Of a stretch of 64,000 nucleotides of DNA, positions 61,374-64,000 are shown piece by piece. A model generated the notes under the pieces. The model saw only the letters and a list, made by a program, of their open reading frames with translations. It made no database searches and had not been told where the DNA came from. Position 1 is the stretch's first letter. Each line of letters starts with the position of its first letter. A program made the translations under genes and the position numbers. Source of the stretch: Candidatus Aminicenantota bacterium. GTDB lineage: Bacteria; Acidobacteriota; Aminicenantia; Aminicenantales; Aminicenantaceae. The stretch spans positions 1,558,615-1,622,614 of the forward strand of contig CP070750.1 of NCBI GenBank assembly GCA_020348385.1, in the 5' to 3' direction.

Positions 61374-61919
61374 ATGTCTGTGAATAAGCTCATCTCACAG
61401 AGGAGGAGCATCCGCCGGTATCTAAAGAACCCTGTCGAACGGAAGAAAATCCTGGAGTGTTTGGAAGCCGCCCGCCTGGCTCCTTCGGCAGACAATGTCC
61501 AACCCTGGCGATTCCTTGTCATAGATGATCCAGAGATTAAAGATAAGTTTTCGAAGGCGGTTTTTTCCGGGATCTATTCTGTGTCGAAGTTTGCAGCAAA
61601 AGCACCCATTCTGATCGTGATTCTGGCCCGTCTGGATATCATCGCCAATCGGATCGGCAAACAAATCCAGGGAGTGAACTTTTATCTGATCGATGTGGGT
61701 ATTGCTGGCGAGCACATCGTGCTTCAAGCAGAAGAATTGGGGCTCGGGACCTGCTGGATTGGGTGGTTCAATTCCCGAAAAGCCAGAAAAGTCCTGAATA
61801 TACCGAAAAAGTACAAAATCGTTTCTCTTCTATCGATCGGGTATTATGAAAAAAGGCCCCATAAGGAAAAGAAACGAAAGGCGCTGGAAGATATCGCCTG
61901 GTTCAACAAAATCGATTGA
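61374..61919 (+). CDS. Nitroreductase family protein
   Basis: A 181-residue FMN enzyme with RRSIRRYLKNPV, APSADNVQPWRFLVI and LGTCWIGWF. Members reduce nitro groups, or flavins and quinones, with NAD(P)H. The ATG at 61374 lies 1 bp after the M28 stop; a longer ORF from 61239 is inside the M28 gene. It abuts the convergent lysA-like gene (stop codons directly adjacent). Confidence 0.9.
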   Translation: MSVNKLISQRRSIRRYLKNPVERKKILECLEAARLAPSADNVQPWRFLVIDDPEIKDKFSKAVFSGIYSVSKFAAKAPILIVILARLDIIANRIGKQIQGVNFYLIDVGIAGEHIVLQAEELGLGTCWIGWFNSRKARKVLNIPKKYKIVSLLSIGYYEKRPHKEKKRKALEDIAWFNKID

Positions 61920-63221
61920 CTAGATGAATATTTCTTTCGGGATGTCTCTCAAGTTGAAGTGAGAGGCCATGCTGCGACAATAAGCGCCTGCTATTAGAAC
62001 TGCCAGGACATCACCTCTTTGAGGAGGTGACATCAAAATCTCCTTTCCAAAAACATCCCCAGTTTCACAGAGATTGCCGGCCACTGTAATCTTGACTCTT
62101 TTTTTTGCATTGAGTCGAGAACAATTGATAATCGGATGTTCAGCTTGGGGATAAAGGGCTGGCCTTGGAATCGATGTGAATGTTCCTCCATTGACACAGG
62201 CAAAAAGGTTGCCATGGCTTTCTTTCATGTACATAACACTCAAAAGCAGGATGCCTGCATCTGCGACTAGATATTTTCCCGGTTCTAGGGCAATGGCTTT
62301 TACTTTGAGGTCAGATTGATGGATCTTTTTTGTGATTAACTTTATGTATCTTTCTAAAGGAAAAGCTTTCTCATCTGTAGAATAACGGGGCCCAAATCCT
62401 CCTCCAAAATCCAGAAATTCAAGATTGAAACCGTGTTTTTGGGCTTCGTGGGCTTTCTGTATCATTTTCACCACAGCCAACTTAACCATATCGTAGTCCC
62501 CAGCAATCCATCCTGAACCCAAGTGTTGGTGAAGTCCATTGGGAACAAAGCCATATGCTGATGCCCTTGCAAGAACGGGGATGACTTTACTTTCCTCGAT
62601 TCCGAATTTGACAGGAGTACCATCTGGTGATTTTGTCCCAGCCGTAGTGGTCTTGGGGCTGAATCCTCTACCGACCCCTGGATTCCATCGGATGGCGACT
62701 TTGATGGTTTTGTGTTTGAAATGCTGCTCTTTGACCTCTTTCATCAGTTCCAACTGCTCGCAGGCGTCGATGGTGACTGTCACATCTTCTTGCTCAAAAA
62801 CGCGCACGAGGTCTTTTTTGCTCACGCTTGTTCCTGTGAACAGAATATTTTTCCCAGGAAAACCTAGTTCCCGAGCCCTCTCGACCTCGCCAGGAGAGAC
62901 AGCATCAATCCAAGCCCCCTCTTTTCTGAGGGTTTTGAGGATCTGAGGATGGGCATTGGCCTTCATGGCGTAGTAAATCCGAGTTTCCAAAGAAGAGTTC
63001 CTTCGCAAAAGCCTCTGTATTCTATGGAAATGGGAAAGGATCTGGTCTTTGCTGTAAACAAAAAGAGGAGTGCCATGTTCATTGGCAATTTGAGACGATT
63101 CTTTATCGCCTAGGTATAGTTTTCCCCGTTTAATACGAAGGAATTGATTTTCCCACCAGACCATTTTTGTTTCGGTGTTTTCGATAGGTGGCTGAGGTTG
63201 AGACTCAGCCTCTGATTTCAT
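61920..63221 (-). CDS. lysA: Diaminopimelate decarboxylase-like protein
   Basis: A 433-residue fold-III PLP decarboxylase. YYAMKANAHPQIL holds the PLP Lys; LHQHLGSG, LDFGGGFG and ALEPGKYLVADAG follow, with CETGDVF near the end. The class includes lysA (meso-DAP to lysine) and ornithine, arginine and carboxynorspermidine decarboxylases; lysA is the best guess. It has an N-terminal stretch of about 20 residues before the domain. It overlaps the aminotransferase by 17 bp. Confidence 0.8.
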   Translation of the reverse strand: MKSEAESQPQPPIENTETKMVWWENQFLRIKRGKLYLGDKESSQIANEHGTPLFVYSKDQILSHFHRIQRLLRRNSSLETRIYYAMKANAHPQILKTLRKEGAWIDAVSPGEVERARELGFPGKNILFTGTSVSKKDLVRVFEQEDVTVTIDACEQLELMKEVKEQHFKHKTIKVAIRWNPGVGRGFSPKTTTAGTKSPDGTPVKFGIEESKVIPVLARASAYGFVPNGLHQHLGSGWIAGDYDMVKLAVVKMIQKAHEAQKHGFNLEFLDFGGGFGPRYSTDEKAFPLERYIKLITKKIHQSDLKVKAIALEPGKYLVADAGILLLSVMYMKESHGNLFACVNGGTFTSIPRPALYPQAEHPIINCSRLNAKKRVKITVAGNLCETGDVFGKEILMSPPQRGDVLAVLIAGAYCRSMASHFNLRDIPKEIFI

Positions 63222-64000
63222 GTATCATCTCTTCAATAAGAGCTAGGGCTTTTTCCAGTCTCTGTTTTTCTTCACCATACCCGATGCGGAGATAACGATC
63301 CATCTCAAAATGATCTCCTGGAACGATCAACACACTTTTTTTCTCACGAATCCTGTCGACGAGTTCTGTTGAGTTTATGTCCAGATTATAACGGGGGAAT
63401 ACGATCGCCCCTGCTTCTGGAGGAATGCAATGGAATGATTCCTCGTGTTTTTTCAGCCAAGATTTTACGATACCAATGTTCTCATTCAAAATCGTTCGTG
63501 TTCTTTCGAGGATTTTGTCTCTATTTCCCGGCGTCAACGCAATTCTTGCTAGGCGATCGCTCACGGCACTGATAGATATGGTGGTGTAATCATGATAAGG
63601 CCAGACTTTGTTGGCGAAACCTTCGGGGCCCATGATCCATCCCATCCTCAATCCCGGAAGACCATAAGCTTTAGAAAGACCGTTGGAAACAACGACTTTT
63701 TCATAATCCCCAAAAAAGCTTGGAGTCGTCTGTTTGTCCAGTTCAGCCCCTTGGTATACCTCATCGGCAAAGATCCATGCATCGTTTTTTTTCGCAAGGT
63801 GCAGGATTGTATCTCGGGTTTCTTGGCTCAGCCTACTACCTGTCGGATTGTTGGGATTTGTGACACAAATGATTTTTGTGTTGGGTGTAACCAGATTTTG
63901 CAATTCATCTGGATCAGGATTCCAATCCAGGTCTTCTTTGAGCGCAAATGTCTTCACATTCGCCCCAAAAGCCCGCATCAATCCCCATAATTGCATGTAA
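63205..64000 (-). CDS. Class I/II aminotransferase, 5' end missing
   Basis: The C-terminal 265 or so residues of a PLP aminotransferase. CVTNPNNPTGSRLS, WIFADEVYQGAEL and the PLP Lys in VVVSNGLSKAYGLPGLRMGW are visible. The start lies beyond 64000. With the overlapping lysA-like gene it probably acts in lysine/DAP or aspartate-family metabolism, or takes part in peptide catabolism; substrate not resolved. Confidence 0.88.
   Translation of the reverse strand, partial: YMQLWGLMRAFGANVKTFALKEDLDWNPDPDELQNLVTPNTKIICVTNPNNPTGSRLSQETRDTILHLAKKNDAWIFADEVYQGAELDKQTTPSFFGDYEKVVVSNGLSKAYGLPGLRMGWIMGPEGFANKVWPYHDYTTISISAVSDRLARIALTPGNRDKILERTRTILNENIGIVKSWLKKHEESFHCIPPEAGAIVFPRYNLDINSTELVDRIREKKSVLIVPGDHFEMDRYLRIGYGEEKQRLEKALALIEEMIHEIRG

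Noticed and set aside
1-64000. tRNA, rRNA, CRISPR array, prophage or insertion sequence
   Set aside because: I read the intergenic regions for tRNA T-loop motifs, regular repeats and transposase ORFs and saw none; the gaps are too short for rRNA. A tRNAscan run would be decisive.

Overview
The window is about 45% GC and gene-dense, with most genes in long minus-strand runs. It looks like chromosomal DNA of an anaerobic, Gram-negative (diderm) bacterium that ferments peptides or amino acids. Evidence for an outer membrane is lpxB, waaA, lnt and three pseudopilins. Evidence for anaerobic, ferredoxin-based metabolism is a 2-oxoacid:ferredoxin oxidoreductase operon joined to HdrBC-like subunits. 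Two large secreted-type peptidases (M1 and M28), DUF6599, DUF4097 and short archaeal-type ProRS would fit Aminicenantota/Acidobacteriota-like lineages, but this placement is a weak inference. I saw no tRNA, rRNA, CRISPR array, prophage or transposase gene.

Layout. 1-3231: 2-oxoacid:ferredoxin oxidoreductase (beta partial, alpha, ferredoxin) with HdrB/HdrC-like proteins. 3471-8701: membrane spermidine-synthase-like protein, AmrS-type radical SAM enzyme, DUF362 protein and a divergent DUF6599 protein. 8709-15758: a five-gene phosphorelay/c-di-GMP operon (hybrid kinase, two REC-GGDEF proteins, two HPt proteins). 16003-22933: AI-2E-type permease, then zinc-ribbon protein, Mth938-like protein, rnc, pyrC, pyrB, pyrR, ribF and DUF1844. 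23223-31456: mazG, prfB (with programmed +1 frameshift), lnt, SPOR protein, slipin, NfeD protease, HU, a deoxyhypusine-synthase-like protein and coaE. 31481-33642: three PilZ-like paralogs and a LuxR regulator with a dead receiver. 33853-36487: proS, pcm and DUF192. 36531-42221: rpsO-pnp-three pseudopilins-lpxB-secreted protein, one probable operon. 42584-48330: small membrane protein, Lys/Glu-rich protein, waaA, PAP2 phosphatase, Tat-type alanine racemase and M23 peptidase. 48514-50118: a phosphoglycerate mutase whose two halves are in swapped order. 50186-53703: two ABC ATPase/permease pairs. 53848-61919: DUF4097 protein, lipoprotein, membrane protein, M1 and M28 peptidases and nitroreductase. 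61920-64000: lysA-like decarboxylase and a partial aminotransferase.

The strongest unusual signal is the circularly permuted cofactor-independent phosphoglycerate mutase at 48514-50118. It keeps its metal ligands and catalytic serine but has changed two substrate-site motifs. Other points of interest are a 16-bp G-rich intergenic repeat family with G-quadruplex potential, a REP/MITE-like 123-bp inverted repeat directly before the mutase promoter, near-consensus promoters that imply leaderless mRNAs (NfeD, M23, waaA), a complete prfB frameshift site, a Tat-signal alanine racemase, and the spermidine-synthase-like/AmrS/DUF362/DUF6599 cluster.
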